A stretch of DNA of 64,000 nucleotides from Chionis minor (Eukaryota > Chordata > Aves > Charadriiformes > Chionididae): positions 1 through 64,000 of the forward strand of contig VZSF01003332.1 in assembly GCA_013398295.1 (NCBI GenBank). Direction: 5' to 3'. Under the pieces are notes generated by a model, which was not told the DNA's origin, did not search any database, and was given only the letters and a program-made list of their open reading frames with translations. Below, piece by piece: positions 35,056 through 47,559 of this stretch. The stretch's first letter is position 1; each line of letters begins with the position of its first letter. Both the position numbers and the translations under genes were made by a program.

Positions 35056-37774
35056 ACCTATTTGAAGCAAATATTTAATCAAGAATATTTCTATGGACAA
35101 TCTGACTAGGTCTTGAATTCATATTTTTCACATATTGTATTAATATCAGATTAAGACCTTTTCTCAGTTCACACCAAGGGGTTTTATTCTGTGGTCCATG
35201 TCTTATACTGAAGTTAATCATAGCCTTCTTCAAATGCTTGTTTTCAAAGTTAAACTCTATAAATTAGAATACCAATATCTAAATATGAAATTACTCTACC
35301 AGCATTGGTTCTTTATTAAATGTTTCTTATTATTGAAAAGAAGGTATTCTCAGCAGCAACAGACCCCACAATCTGATATAATAAACCTGATTCAATATTA
35401 GTGTATATCCCTTAATTTTGCTTGGAGGAGAGTATGCTTTAAACATATTTATGGAGACAAGGCACCAGAAGAATCTAAGACACTGTCGTTTCTTATGAAA
35501 ATATCCTGGGGAGGGATCTTAGTAGAATTCAGCATGATTTGAATCTTTGTTTTAATAATCAGTGATGCACACAGTGTTTTTTAATGAACTGAGATTACAG
35601 CAGTATTTTGCGTAGAAGTATAACCGGATACTTGTTTGTAGCGGGGTTTTTTCTGACTTTGAGACTGTAAAAGTAACAAATATTTTCTATAGGAAGGATA
35701 TTCTTTTTCTGTATTTTTTATTTTTTGATGCTCATCCTAAATGCATCTGACATTCATGTGCAATCAGATGATAAAACATACCGCCACATCAGTATGATTG
35801 CATATCTTAACCTGGTTAAGTCAGTTTTCACATTTTTTCCTGAGAGGGACACAAGGAGGTCAATTACTTGTCAATTTAGACTGCTACTAACAGACAGTTT
35901 TATGAGAAGGAGCAGCGTCAATGGCCTGCCTTGTCTCTAGTTAAATTAAATTGATAAACTTATTTTCAGCATCTCTAAACAAGAGAATGGCCTGATTATA
36001 ATACCAATAAACACATTGAATGTTATCATATTCCCATTAAAGAGTAAGGAGAATGGCAAGAAGTAATAGTGGTAAGTTTAGAAATAAAAGACACCTGATT
36101 TGGTCTTTATTTCTTTCTTTTTTGTTGTTGTTTTTTGTTTACTTTTTTTTTCGTTCAGTCTGCCTGGTTTTCAGTCATCTGTTACGTATTTTTATAGAAA
36201 CACCACCCCCCCCATTTTGCCTCTATCTTGGATTTTTTTCCTCAACAAATACTTCATCTCCAACCTCCTTTTAAAGCAGTATTCTGTAAGGGGAGGCAGG
36301 AATTGGAATGAAAAGACGTGACTAAAAAGATAAGTAACTATGCAACTTCAAAAAATCTCTAGATGAGACCCTAGGTTTAGTTGTGGTCAAGATAAAATAT
36401 GAGATTACATGGATTACATACAGAAATATCGCTGTACTTGTGACTGTCATTGAAGAATAGTATGTTGATTAAAGATTGGTTTGGCATAATGAGACCTAGG
36501 ATTCCTTATTCTGGTCCCTGGATTATCCTAGTTTTGTTCCAAGACTTAAAATTGCAAAGCAGTAAGACTTTGTTTGCCAGATGTGGGTAAGTGTTTGATC
36601 ATTTTGCATTTGTCCTTTTATATTTGCAGTTGAGAAGATCTTAAACTTAGAAGGTTGTGTCTAACTGCAGCGACAATATGATCTATAATGTGTCCTACAG
36701 TCCAACTTCTCCATCCAGTCTCGTACATCAATGCACCAGCTGGAGCAAATCACACCGTTTTTCTTGGCCTTTCACTTGGTCTCTCTTCCAGTAGAAACCA
36801 GTATAAGAAGGCAGGATAGAAATGAAAATATGGAACAAATTTCCTTTGAAAAATACTAAGGATTCTTTTCTCCTGATTACTTGTTTCCTGGAGAGCAGAA
36901 TTGTTCCTGGATATCATAATTTAGATGTAGAGCCATACACAGTAGTCTGCATTGACTTCTGGAAGAGTCTGCCATCACTGGAAGTCAGGCTTTCCTGTTT
37001 CCTGTCCCATTTTTCTAGAAAAAGGCAGTGACTCCACAGTGATTTCAGGGAAACTATCAAATCAAGTATGATGAAATTCAAGTGGGAGTAGAGCTGATAA
37101 TATCCTATGTCACTGTACGCAAAGGTCCTCTTTCTCTTGATCCAGATCCAGCGAGTTGAACTCCAGCTTCATCCAGTGAAGTGTATCTATCAGATACATA
37201 ACGTGTGCAGAGTAACTGCACGCTCTAAGGGCATTAGGTTAGATGCCATGAAAAAAAAAAAAAAGAGTAAAGGGGAGACTAAAAAGATAAAATGGATTTC
37301 TGAGAAAGATTCTGGAGTCTTTATGTGTGACTGCATCGGAGTACATCATAATCTTGAAATGGTATTTTCCAGTGGACAGAACTGAAGAAACAAAGTCGAT
37401 TTGTCTAAAGTAACAGACTACTGGAACCATTAAACTATCAGTACAAGTTAGAAAGAAGTAGAGATTTTAATGGAAAGTTTAGACAAATGTCTGACAAAAA
37501 ATATTTTTATGTATTTTGTCAACAATATGACAACATTTTTAGACGTCAGACTCGTATTGTTTAATGTTAGATATCTAAAATACATTAGACAGTCACCCTG
37601 AGGATAAATAGGTTTAATGAGAAGGAGATACATACATATTATCTACCTGACTTTTTATTCTTAGAATATAATGCATTGTGAATGTGTATTTCATTCTGCT
37701 AGGTATAGTGAGAGTTTAGCATATGCAATTCAGAGTATGAAATTTTAGACATCTAACTTAAGGCAGAGTAAGTC
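35056..37774. other. AT-rich non-coding DNA, no recognised gene
   Basis: No motif found. The frame at 35725-35940 (71 codons) has no recognisable domain. An A16 run lies at 37249-37264. Confidence 0.5.
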
Positions 37775-37830
37775 TCTTCTAGATGAACTCTCAAACTCCC
37801 TTCTAGCTCTGCTTTATGTTTTTATGCTAT
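37775..37830 (+). mobile_element. Short ancient CR1 3' terminus
   Basis: TCTAGATGAACTCTCAAACT and CCCTTCTAGCTCTGCTTTAT, followed by GTTTTTATGCTAT, correspond to the CR1 3' UTR end (form: TAGATGACCTC..., CCCTTCCAGCCCTG, ATTCTATG). Only about 55 bp are recognisable. Confidence 0.55.
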
Positions 37831-40441
37831 TTTAAATCAGTTTTCAGGGTTAATTAAACTTATAATTTGTCCTTCAATTCAAGTCTGTCTCCTCTTCACG
37901 ACTGCCCACTATATGTAAACTCAATAACATATATCATTGCACTTTCAGTTGGCTAAAATTGCTGAACCAGATATTTACTCAGTATAAACAACAGTAGTAC
38001 CCTCGGCTTAGACCCGCTAAGAAACTGTCTGCTTTAAAGGCTTACAGATTTTCTCAAATACATATTTTTCACTCTTAAACCATAGTGTAATTTTACTGTT
38101 AGCTATGGTTTGCAGAATGTGAGCTCTTTATTTAGATAACACAGTTACAAATTAGGGAAAATGAATCCTGTGGTTGCTTGTCTTGTCTGGAAGAATTTTT
38201 TGTTTTAAGCTTAGTGATTTGCCTTCTCAGATAAAGTTTTTAATTATACCTTGCACTTCTTTGAAGCCCATTAGACGTCTAGAAATGTAGCATACTGTAA
38301 ACATAATTATACTTATGAGAAGTAATTAATCTAATGGATTTTCAGTCTACCTCACCTAGTGAACTGCAACCTGTTCCAATTTATTATGCTGTTTCACAGC
38401 AGTAGTACAAGGTGGTAAATATTGTCTTTCGTAATAATTTTGAGTGTTTGTTAAGGAGATCCCCTGCATATCTCATACAATTAATTGCAGAAATTTACTT
38501 AGTTTAGAAGACTTCGTGACTGCTGATAATAGTAAAGCAATACTTTATTATTTTTGCTAATTAATTCAGTGGTACAAAAAAAAATCATCCTTACATATTT
38601 AGGCATCAAAATTCTGATCTAGCCAACAGGGATCCATCTGTCTGGAACAGACTGTAGTATCATCCCTGGATACATGACAAGCTCCTTGGTTTTTCCTGGA
38701 AAAACAGAGTTTGTTATCATATCGAACTATTTTCTTTTTTCTTATTCCTGTCCTAAAGTCCTTCATCAGTTACATTCATTTTTCCACTTAAAAGAAAACC
38801 ATATTTCTGAATCCCAAATTTATAAAGTCTATCATGAGGGATGGGGAGGGTGGGGAAGCTGGGGGAGAGTCCAGTCTACACATTAGAAAATTTTGAAAGA
38901 TATTTCAATACACTAATTATACATAGGATGTTTTATACTTAATCATTTGATTATGGCTAGTGTTGCTCATAAACTTAAACACAATCCACTCTGTCATATG
39001 CCTTCTTCATACTTACACACAGTGAAAAAAAATTGCTAAAGGATTTTTTAAATCTCTTGTTTGAACACATTCTTCTCCAAATCCTATCTATACTGCTTAA
39101 AAATATGAGGAAGTTATGGACCTATGTCTTCTCAATTCATTAGTAATTTACACATAAATGTGAAAAAGTTGAAAAATTAACTGTTTAACTTTCCTTTTTT
39201 AGTCAGAACTATACTTCCAAGTATACATCAGTGCAAAGATTTATAGTTACTCTATTGTCTAATTAGGTTGGCACAAAATCCTTTTCCTGATGGTAACTGT
39301 ACTGTGCAACACTGGTAACTCTGCGTTCTCTGTCAGCTTCGGTTTCAACTTTTTATTTTCTTTTGCATTCATGTTGTTGCAGAAAATTTTCAAGATCTCA
39401 TGAGTACCCTGCTACCTATGTGCAAAGACCAAGAGTACAAAAGGTATCTATTACACGCATACAGTCTGCGTTCTGTGAGGTCTCACTGATAGTAGTCAGT
39501 AGTGGGGTCTGAGCAAAAAAGGTAGTTCATTCTCATAAAAAATTACAACACCTACTATTCAATATAATGACTTTCATTCCCCCATTCTTTCATCATATCC
39601 ATTAAGGAATTTTGATTATTTCTTTGGAAGCTCTATCTAGCACAGAGGTCACTGAAGAAAGTAACCAAATAGTCAGAGATTAAACTTCAGAAAGGCCAAA
39701 AAGTGTATTTATTGATGTTTACCCCGAGCTTTTAGATATGTAATATTCTTTAAATACTTCATCAACTTCAAATGGAAAATTTAACTTCATGAAAGTTTAT
39801 GGCATTTGTGGTTGTTTTTTGTTGTTTGTTTTTTTGTTTTTTTTTAAATGTTTGCTGTTCTAAATTATGTTGGAACTCTCTTTGCCTTTGTTTTCACTGC
39901 TTTTGAACTTAACCTGGTTTATTTCTCAGTAACTGTTTTCTCTAAACAAAATGGACCATATCAAATCTCTTAATCCAATTTATTTTATGTAAACAGTAGC
40001 TAATTTTCCTTGTTTTACTGTAGTTTGATAAGCATAGATCTTTCCAATGTTGTTCTGCCTTAGGGTTATTATCTCTTAAAATATATTGATATGTTTTAAA
40101 GTGAAGGTGCAACAGGGAGAGGTCAAGCACCAAAGGAAACAGCTCTTTTGTAAGAGATCAGTTTAGTTAGGTACCTTTTTTAAATAATAGTTAAAAATTT
40201 CAAGTAATTCAGAGCGTTCCAAGAATCAAATTGCAGGATGATATGAAGTGATGCCAACTCTTGAACTAACACAGACAGGCTTTGGTAGTTGCAATCAGAG
40301 GACTTCTGAGTCAAGAAAATGAGTATTTGTATTACCAAGACATAATGTGTTTCCACAGTTAGACTGACTAATAGCTGACTACCTAGAGGGATGATTATGC
40401 AAATGAGAGCAATTTTGTTTTCTGAAAGTAAGCCCTTTTTT

Positions 40442-40471
40442 ATTATTTTACTTTATTTTAAGTAAAATAAT
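40442..40471. repeat. Perfect inverted repeat, 12-bp arms, 6-nt loop
   Basis: ATTATTTTACTT at 40442-40453 and AAGTAAAATAAT at 40460-40471 are exact reverse complements. AT-rich; no T-run or gene context makes it a terminator. Confidence 0.85.
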
Positions 40472-41349
40472 CTCAATTTCACAGACTTCCTGTTGCTAAC
40501 TGGACATAGATTAGTCACAAAGACAGCTAATGTGAAAGAAAATTTAGAAATCTAATTAATCAGGCATGTCTTTGACAGATTTTTAACACCTTAGAATATC
40601 TAAAGTTCATATGTTTCTCTTGTTCAAATATTGTTAATGGTTCCTCTTAAAAGTAACAATAGTGTAATTCTGATACTGTTCCACAAAGAGATAACTGATC
40701 TGGAGGTATATAGGTGACTTAAGAAGTATTACTCCCTTTTGTTAGCCACTAGTGATCAACACGAATATGAAAAATGACAGCTTTAGTTCAACTTGGTTGT
40801 CTGAAATTGCAATTAAAAAAGTCAGATGAAGAAAGGTGTCTTGCAGTAGGTGTAATATGTTCTGAATTAATGTTGTACAACAATAAGGCTTTGACATTCC
40901 TTTTACAGAGGTTCATTGGCTTCACTGGGTTTGGGGTCTGGTAAAGTGTGTAAAACTGAATGTCCTGGTTTAGTGGCTGAAATTTGTTCCTTTTCCTTTC
41001 CTTTACATTCTGACTGCCACTTCTGGACCACAGTTTGAACTCATTTACATTGATTAGAAACTGTGTATGCTGTAAGTTCTCGCCAGCTTTGAACCTTTTC
41101 ACTGCTTTGGATCAGTTTGCTATTGGGCTAATACACCACCTACAGCTATTGCAATATTAACAAGTTTATGTTTAAAGATGTTTCCCATTAAGTTGTAAAG
41201 CTCAGTATCAATTTTCAAACAGTCCAAGCCACAGACTTTATTTCAGCATGAGTGATTTGTTCACATTTAAATCAAAGGCAGATAACTTCAAGTAGAAATA
41301 AAGTACAACTATTCTAGAATAAGAAAAGTTTTCACATGTGTTTCTTCAG

Positions 41350-41375
41350 GAACAGTTATTCTGGAATAACTGTTC
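41350..41375. repeat. Perfect inverted repeat, 11-bp arms, 4-nt loop
   Basis: GAACAGTTATT at 41350-41360 pairs exactly with AATAACTGTTC at 41365-41375 around CTGG. The stem is short for a microRNA precursor. Confidence 0.85.
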
Positions 41376-42869
41376 ATGAATAGCTAATTTAGATTGCTTC
41401 CATTTGCTGATTAGTGATAGGGAATACAAAAGAGCAGAATTCAAAGGGACTTTTCATTCATCATTCTCTTGGGGGAAGAGGAGCAAAGTGACTTTATGGA
41501 CTTTGTAAAAGCATTGACTGTCAGGCAAGTTTTTATCAAAAAGTCTGGTTTATAGTTTTAACTATCTGTGTAGGGTTGTTGCAGGATTTTTTCAAGTGCA
41601 CTGGAGACTTTTAAATCCTTGTCATTCAGTTATCTGTTTAAAACTTATTATCAGAGAAATCCATAAATACGACAAATGACTAAAAGTACAATAACTAACA
41701 GAGAAAGTATTTTGTGTAGCAAGTTTAAAAGTTTATGTTACTAGATACAAGATTTGGTAATGTGTGTATAAAATATGAAAGGCTTTTTTTGCTGAAAATT
41801 AATAACACTTGTTCTTTTTAAGGCAGACTTTAAAATAAACCTCTTCCTCTGAGTCCTCTTTAAATCCCTCTTCCTTCTGCTCTCTAATTCTTGATTCTCC
41901 CAGGTTCTCTTCAGTCAAGACAGGCTTTGACATATCTGAGAAAAGCTAATTCCCACAGTCTGCCCTATTAACTGAATGGATAAAAAAGGCAAGAATAAGC
42001 CTAGAGCTGATGGACTTGTATATGCTGTGCAACCATACGTTCAGAAGCCTTGAAGTGAACAGTGAGGTCTCCATGATAAAGTGCAGCATTTGAAGCACTG
42101 TGAGCTTCTTAATTTGCTCTCATGAGCACAGTTTTATGTGAGAGAGGCCCTAATAGGTATTTCTGTACTATCATATCTGAGATGGTTAACATGAAGGTGG
42201 TTAAAAGGCCTGCAGTAAGCCTCCCAGCACTTACAAGTATGATGCTTGCGTGTGCTATAAAGATGGGGTAAAAAATTAATGTGTGTCCAGCCACATAAGT
42301 CAACAGAAGTGTACTGAAGTTACCTAGTAGAAACTCTTGCCCATTAGTTCCATATGAGCAGTTCTAAAATAAGAGTGTTTTGTACAGCTGTCCATCAGAA
42401 AACACATGTTTTCACCCATTTAACTGACCTTGTAATTGGCATATCAGTCTTTTTGTCTGAAGTACTCATATATGCTGGCAAGTATAAATAACTGAAGAAA
42501 AAAAAGCCCCCAAAAATAAGGAAGAAAATTTGTAGAACCTGCCAAGAGCAGAAAATCATCAATAGTTAGCAATTTTTTAGTTATTTCCATCTCTGAAGCA
42601 TTCAAACATGAACTAACTAATGTCAAGAAGATTAAAGCAATAAGCATCAAAATATTACTGATAGTGGTTTCCTTAAAAATGTATATTTTGCCTGAAAAAA
42701 AGTTTAAAAAGATGTATTTTACACAAACCACTAATGGTGACACTAAATAAGAGAATATGGATCAAAATATTAACTAGATTTTTTTGTTAATCCAGGATAA
42801 TAAAAGAAATTTACAATTTTGCTACATAGATCTAATGCAAAGCATTCTGCATTATTAAGTTTGTGTACT

Positions 42870-42936
42870 CCTTCCTTCCTTCCTTCCTTCCTTCCTTCCT
42901 TCCTTCCTTCCTTCCTTCCTTCCTTCCTTCCTTCCT
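42870..42936. repeat. (CCTT)n microsatellite, about 16.75 perfect copies
   Basis: An uninterrupted 67-bp tetranucleotide run, homopyrimidine on the plus strand. The FLPSFLPS and KEGRKEGR open frames here come only from the repeat. Confidence 0.97.
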
Positions 42937-44071
42937 CAGATCGTCATTGTATTTACAGAAGACAACAGACCAAGAAAGGTCTTCTGTGTATACTACCTTA
43001 CAGGAGTCATTACTGAAAGCTTGGTCAGTAGTAATAAAAGACATTATTCAATATTGTATCCTGACCATACTCTTCCAGAATATGCAAACTTGCACTCAAA
43101 ATACCACATGCTCTGTTTAAAGTATAAGAAGTGGAAAGCTATTAATTTAGTCTGGCTATCTGGAAAAAAAATCATCCAACACACCTATTAAGTTATGACC
43201 TTAGATTTAGACATTTTCATTTATACAGAAACATATACAATATGTATTTACAGTTCATATCTATAAATACACTATAATTTATATAAGAATAAATATATAA
43301 ATTCCTACAAAAGGTAACAGATAGAGCTAGACTGTTGAAAAATAGAACTGTATATTCTTTAATTCCTCACCTGAGCTCTACTGCTTACTTTAAAGGGAAG
43401 AATGCAGAACTGAGGGATTACAACTACTGAGGTACAATGCTTTAGTCTCCTCTAGCCTCCTTGATAAGCCTCAGTGCTTCAAAGATTCCCTTTTTAAAAT
43501 GGACTGAGTGCTTTCAGAGGCAGAAAAGGAAATTGTAATGAGTGCAGACAAATTAGATGATCCAAGCAGTATCTCTTCCATCTTTAAATCCTCACGTTGC
43601 AAGTCAGGAACAGAGGGCTAGATAAGAAGTGTTAAAGCTGTCAGACTCTATGCAGGCAGCAGTGTATGTTCTCAACTGACTCTTGTATTGTAAACAGTAA
43701 CTGAATGTGATTATTTGATATCTAAATATGCCACTCTGGATTCTCCACTTACTACTACACAGAGGTCAAAGACATGCAGAAGATAGTTTCAAGCAGCTTC
43801 TTTCAGATTCTGATGTTTCATCTGTTCCTACCATCACAGTGAACACGAGTGTTTGCTATTAGCTATTAGCCTGTAGATCAGTCAGGCCACCTTGACTTCT
43901 AATCCCAGTCAATCCAGTACACCAAACAGTGCCTGGGTGTTTGCTCAGTGAAAATAGTTTCTGAAATGACTTGTCCATTCAGCCTCTGTTTGAGAGTCTA
44001 TTAGTCTTTTCTTATCCATATTTAACTCTTGACTCTTCCATTGTATGTCTAATCTTTTGAGCTTAAATATC
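42937..44071. other. AT-rich non-coding DNA up to the assembly gap
   Basis: No gene or named repeat seen. A short CTATTAGCTATTAGC duplication lies at 43856-43870. Confidence 0.45.
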
Positions 44072-44785
44072 NNNNNNNNNNNNNNNNNNNNNNNNNNNNN
44101 NNNNNNNNNNNNNNNNNNNNNNNNNNNNNNNNNNNNNNNNNNNNNNNNNNNNNNNNNNNNNNNNNNNNNNNNNNNNNNNNNNNNNNNNNNNNNNNNNNNN
44201 NNNNNNNNNNNNNNNNNNNNNNNNNNNNNNNNNNNNNNNNNNNNNNNNNNNNNNNNNNNNNNNNNNNNNNNNNNNNNNNNNNNNNNNNNNNNNNNNNNNN
44301 NNNNNNNNNNNNNNNNNNNNNNNNNNNNNNNNNNNNNNNNNNNNNNNNNNNNNNNNNNNNNNNNNNNNNNNNNNNNNNNNNNNNNNNNNNNNNNNNNNNN
44401 NNNNNNNNNNNNNNNNNNNNNNNNNNNNNNNNNNNNNNNNNNNNNNNNNNNNNNNNNNNNNNNNNNNNNNNNNNNNNNNNNNNNNNNNNNNNNNNNNNNN
44501 NNNNNNNNNNNNNNNNNNNNNNNNNNNNNNNNNNNNNNNNNNNNNNNNNNNNNNNNNNNNNNNNNNNNNNNNNNNNNNNNNNNNNNNNNNNNNNNNNNNN
44601 NNNNNNNNNNNNNNNNNNNNNNNNNNNNNNNNNNNNNNNNNNNNNNNNNNNNNNNNNNNNNNNNNNNNNNNNNNNNNNNNNNNNNNNNNNNNNNNNNNNN
44701 NNNNNNNNNNNNNNNNNNNNNNNNNNNNNNNNNNNNNNNNNNNNNNNNNNNNNNNNNNNNNNNNNNNNNNNNNNNNNNNNNNNNN
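44072..44785. other. Assembly gap (714 N)
   Basis: Undetermined bases between GCTTAAATATC and AAAAATATTTTTC. Open frames spanning it are meaningless. Confidence 1.
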
Positions 44786-44905
44786 AAAAATATTTTTCTC
44801 TAAAGAAAATATTATATGTTGCTTTCCACATATAAAATCCTTTTTTGAATCTACCAATTGTATAAACCTTTTTGAATTTTTTTTTTTCAAAGTTTTCTTC
44901 ATTTC

Positions 44906-45515
44906 TTGGAAAAATGAAAAAAGAAAAAGGAATAACAAAAAAAGAGAAAAAAACCCCAAGATAGACTGTGTTCTTGTTATTACTCACAAAAAAAATTAAT
45001 GTGATGATAACTTTTCTAAAAGTTCATTCTGAGAACTATACTAAGGCTGGGACATCTCAGTATAATGCTGCTTACCAGCTGTTTTCTGATGGAAAAAAAA
45101 AAGCTGAAGAAGGAAAATAGGAAAGCTTTTACTGAATTTTCATCATGTGAATGTGGTACTGAAGAGGGAAACCTGGCTCAGGGTCAGGTAGTTATTGTAC
45201 GAAGAGGATGCAACAATACTAATGAAGAGGAGGAGGATGATGAAGACACTGCTGTAGGTCTGTCTCAAAAACCTGTTGCTTCCCAGAGTATCTTGCATTA
45301 TGGGACAGTGTTGGTTTTTGTCTATCCTAAAAGTATATAGGTATTTCCCAGTTTTAAAAAAGTTATTGTTTCTGCTTATAGAGTGTATGGTAGAGCACAG
45401 AAAATTCTCATTGCACATGTAATTCAGCAAACATCTTTACCGTCTCAGATCTCAGAATTCATAGAATCATAGAGTTATAGAATCATAAAACGTTAAGGGT
45501 TGGAAGGGAACTCTG
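44906..45515. repeat. 610-bp direct repeat, copy 1 (probable unmerged contig overlap)
   Basis: As far as I can read it, this is identical base for base to 45517-46126, with a constant offset of 611. It ends exactly at the single N (45516), and its last 59 bases are the 3' tail of a minus-strand CR1 that continues only after copy 2. It holds a 91-codon open frame with an acidic run (45065-45340), duplicated at 45676-45951 and without recognisable domain. Confidence 0.95.
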
Positions 45516-45516
45516 N
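45516..45516. other. Single-N contig junction
   Basis: One N separates GGAACTCTG from TTGGAAAAATG. The 610 bases on the two sides are the same sequence, the pattern left when two overlapping contigs are joined without merging. Confidence 0.9.
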
Positions 45517-46126
45517 TTGGAAAAATGAAAAAAGAAAAAGGAATAACAAAAAAAGAGAAAAAAACCCCAAGATAGACTGTGTTCTTGTTATTACTCACAA
45601 AAAAAATTAATGTGATGATAACTTTTCTAAAAGTTCATTCTGAGAACTATACTAAGGCTGGGACATCTCAGTATAATGCTGCTTACCAGCTGTTTTCTGA
45701 TGGAAAAAAAAAAGCTGAAGAAGGAAAATAGGAAAGCTTTTACTGAATTTTCATCATGTGAATGTGGTACTGAAGAGGGAAACCTGGCTCAGGGTCAGGT
45801 AGTTATTGTACGAAGAGGATGCAACAATACTAATGAAGAGGAGGAGGATGATGAAGACACTGCTGTAGGTCTGTCTCAAAAACCTGTTGCTTCCCAGAGT
45901 ATCTTGCATTATGGGACAGTGTTGGTTTTTGTCTATCCTAAAAGTATATAGGTATTTCCCAGTTTTAAAAAAGTTATTGTTTCTGCTTATAGAGTGTATG
46001 GTAGAGCACAGAAAATTCTCATTGCACATGTAATTCAGCAAACATCTTTACCGTCTCAGATCTCAGAATTCATAGAATCATAGAGTTATAGAATCATAAA
46101 ACGTTAAGGGTTGGAAGGGAACTCTG
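45517..46126. repeat. 610-bp direct repeat, copy 2
   Basis: It matches 44906-45515. Unlike copy 1 it runs on without a break into the rest of the CR1 at 46068-46669, so copy 2 shows the true order of sequence and copy 1 is the redundant end. Confidence 0.95.
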
Positions 46127-46669
46127 AAGATATCTGGTCCAAGCCCCTCTGCCAGAGTAGGTCCACCTACAGCAGGTTGCACAAGATGGTGTCCAGGCAG
46201 GTTTTGAATGTCTCCAGAATCAGAGACTCCACCACCTCTCTGGGCAGCCTGTGCCAGTGCTCTGCCATCCTCAAAGGAAAGAAATTCCTCATGTTCAGAT
46301 GGAACTTCCTATATTCAAGTTTGTGCCCGATAACTCTTGTCCTATCACTGGGCACCACTGAAAAAAGACTGGCCCTCTCCTCCTGGCACCCTCCCATTAA
46401 GTGTTTGTAAGCATTGATGAGATCCCCCCTCAGTCTTCTCTTCTTCAGACAAAAAACCCAAATCCCTCAGCCTTTCCTCATAAGAAAGATGTTCCAGCTC
46501 CCTAATCATATTCGTAGCCCTTCGCTGTACCCTCTCCAGCAGTTCCCTGTCCTCCTTGAACTGGGGAGCCCAGAACTGGACACAGTACTCGAGCTGCAGC
46601 CTCACCAGGGCAGAGTAGATGGGGAGGAGGACCTCCCTCGACCTGCTTGCTACACTCCTCTTGATGCAA
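46068..46669 (-). mobile_element. CR1 LINE 3' end, minus strand
   Basis: Read on the minus strand: [20 protein letters not shown] (about 46540-46600), [14 protein letters not shown], then [18 protein letters not shown], a broken [20 protein letters not shown] near 46230-46290, and [20 protein letters not shown] at 46167. The 3' UTR ends in TATAGAATCATAAAA-type units at 46068-46100. It is 5' truncated near 46669, where the match ends after CTTGATGCA. There are two or more frameshifts. It is very like the copy at 58735 and differs from the 13985/19994 group. The first 59 bases of its tail also appear before the N at 45457-45515 because of the contig overlap. Confidence 0.94.
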
Positions 46670-47559
46670 TTCAGCTAGTCCCATAGGTTTGGAATAATTT
46701 CCAGTAAGAAGGCTGGGGCAAAACTACATCCATTTCTGGATATGCAGGTGGAGAATTTGTCTTGTGACTCCATAACCAGGGACACCCACCTTGTGAAACA
46801 CAATTTTGGAAGGAAGACAAAGAAAAATGTTAAGCTTATTTACAGTCTTAGAAATGGTTTTGAAGTCTGTTATGAGAAATGGAAGATGATGCTGATTGAC
46901 TAGTAAAGTGGCTACGACACCTTCTCTAAGTTTGTGTGACGTAAGAAGGCAATTAAATGTGTTTTCACATTAATGAAAACCATTCCTTTGACCTTCTAGG
47001 TTTAGAAGCAAGGGGAAGGGTTTAGAAATATGACAATAGTCTATATTCACAGAAAGAAACATAAAGTTATGGGAAAACAAATAAGTAGCTAGTACAGAAA
47101 ATGGAATGGTAGCCTGAATGTCAAAATTTTGTATGTGCCTTAGGCAATATCTGGCAGTACAAGAAAGATTCAAATTCAGCTATTTATTTGCTATTTGGGA
47201 ACGTGGGACTACCACATTACTGTCCTTACTAGTGTATAATCCTACTTCCCAAGTGCATAACATAGGCCCATGAGGGTGTTATATTACTAGAATTCACCAC
47301 AGAACTAAAAATCTGCTTTGGTTTATATTTGCCTCCCCATATAAGCATGCCCTGTTCAGTAATCTCAGAATATAGTCCTAAAAACTTTTTACAGTAAATA
47401 ATTACTCTTACTTTACAAATTTTAATTTAATTGAAGAAATTGTTTCTCAGAACAGTAAATAGAACTTTAAACACTGAGCCACACTTTAGCTTGCAGGTGT
47501 GTTAGAGATATTCCAAAACCTTCAAATTCCCCTGGAGAATTTCCTTGTACTCCTGCAGC
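46670..47559. other. Non-coding spacer, nothing recognised
   Basis: AT-rich DNA after the CR1. The open frames are short and without motifs. Confidence 0.45.

Larger units (their letters stand above)
37831..42869. other. AT-rich non-coding DNA with two hairpins
   Basis: No gene recognised. The minus-strand frame at 40788-41102 (104 codons) is the longest here and has no motif I know. Two perfect inverted repeats are listed separately. Confidence 0.5.

Noticed and set aside
34720..35100. Arg/Glu-Lys-rich and Leu/Ser-rich repeat proteins
   Set aside because: They are translations of the (TTCTC)50 microsatellite.
40788..41102. 104-codon minus-strand frame as a gene
   Set aside because: No motif, no supporting neighbours or splice context; kept only as a weak possibility of old retrocopy DNA.
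42819..43120. FLPS and KEGR repeat proteins
   Set aside because: They are translations of the (CCTT)n microsatellite.
44045..44987. Open frames of 252 to 312 codons
   Set aside because: They consist mostly of undetermined bases of the assembly gap.
45065..45951. Duplicated gene pair of 91 codons each
   Set aside because: The duplication is an apparent contig overlap and the single frame has no recognisable domain; an acidic run alone is not evidence of a gene.
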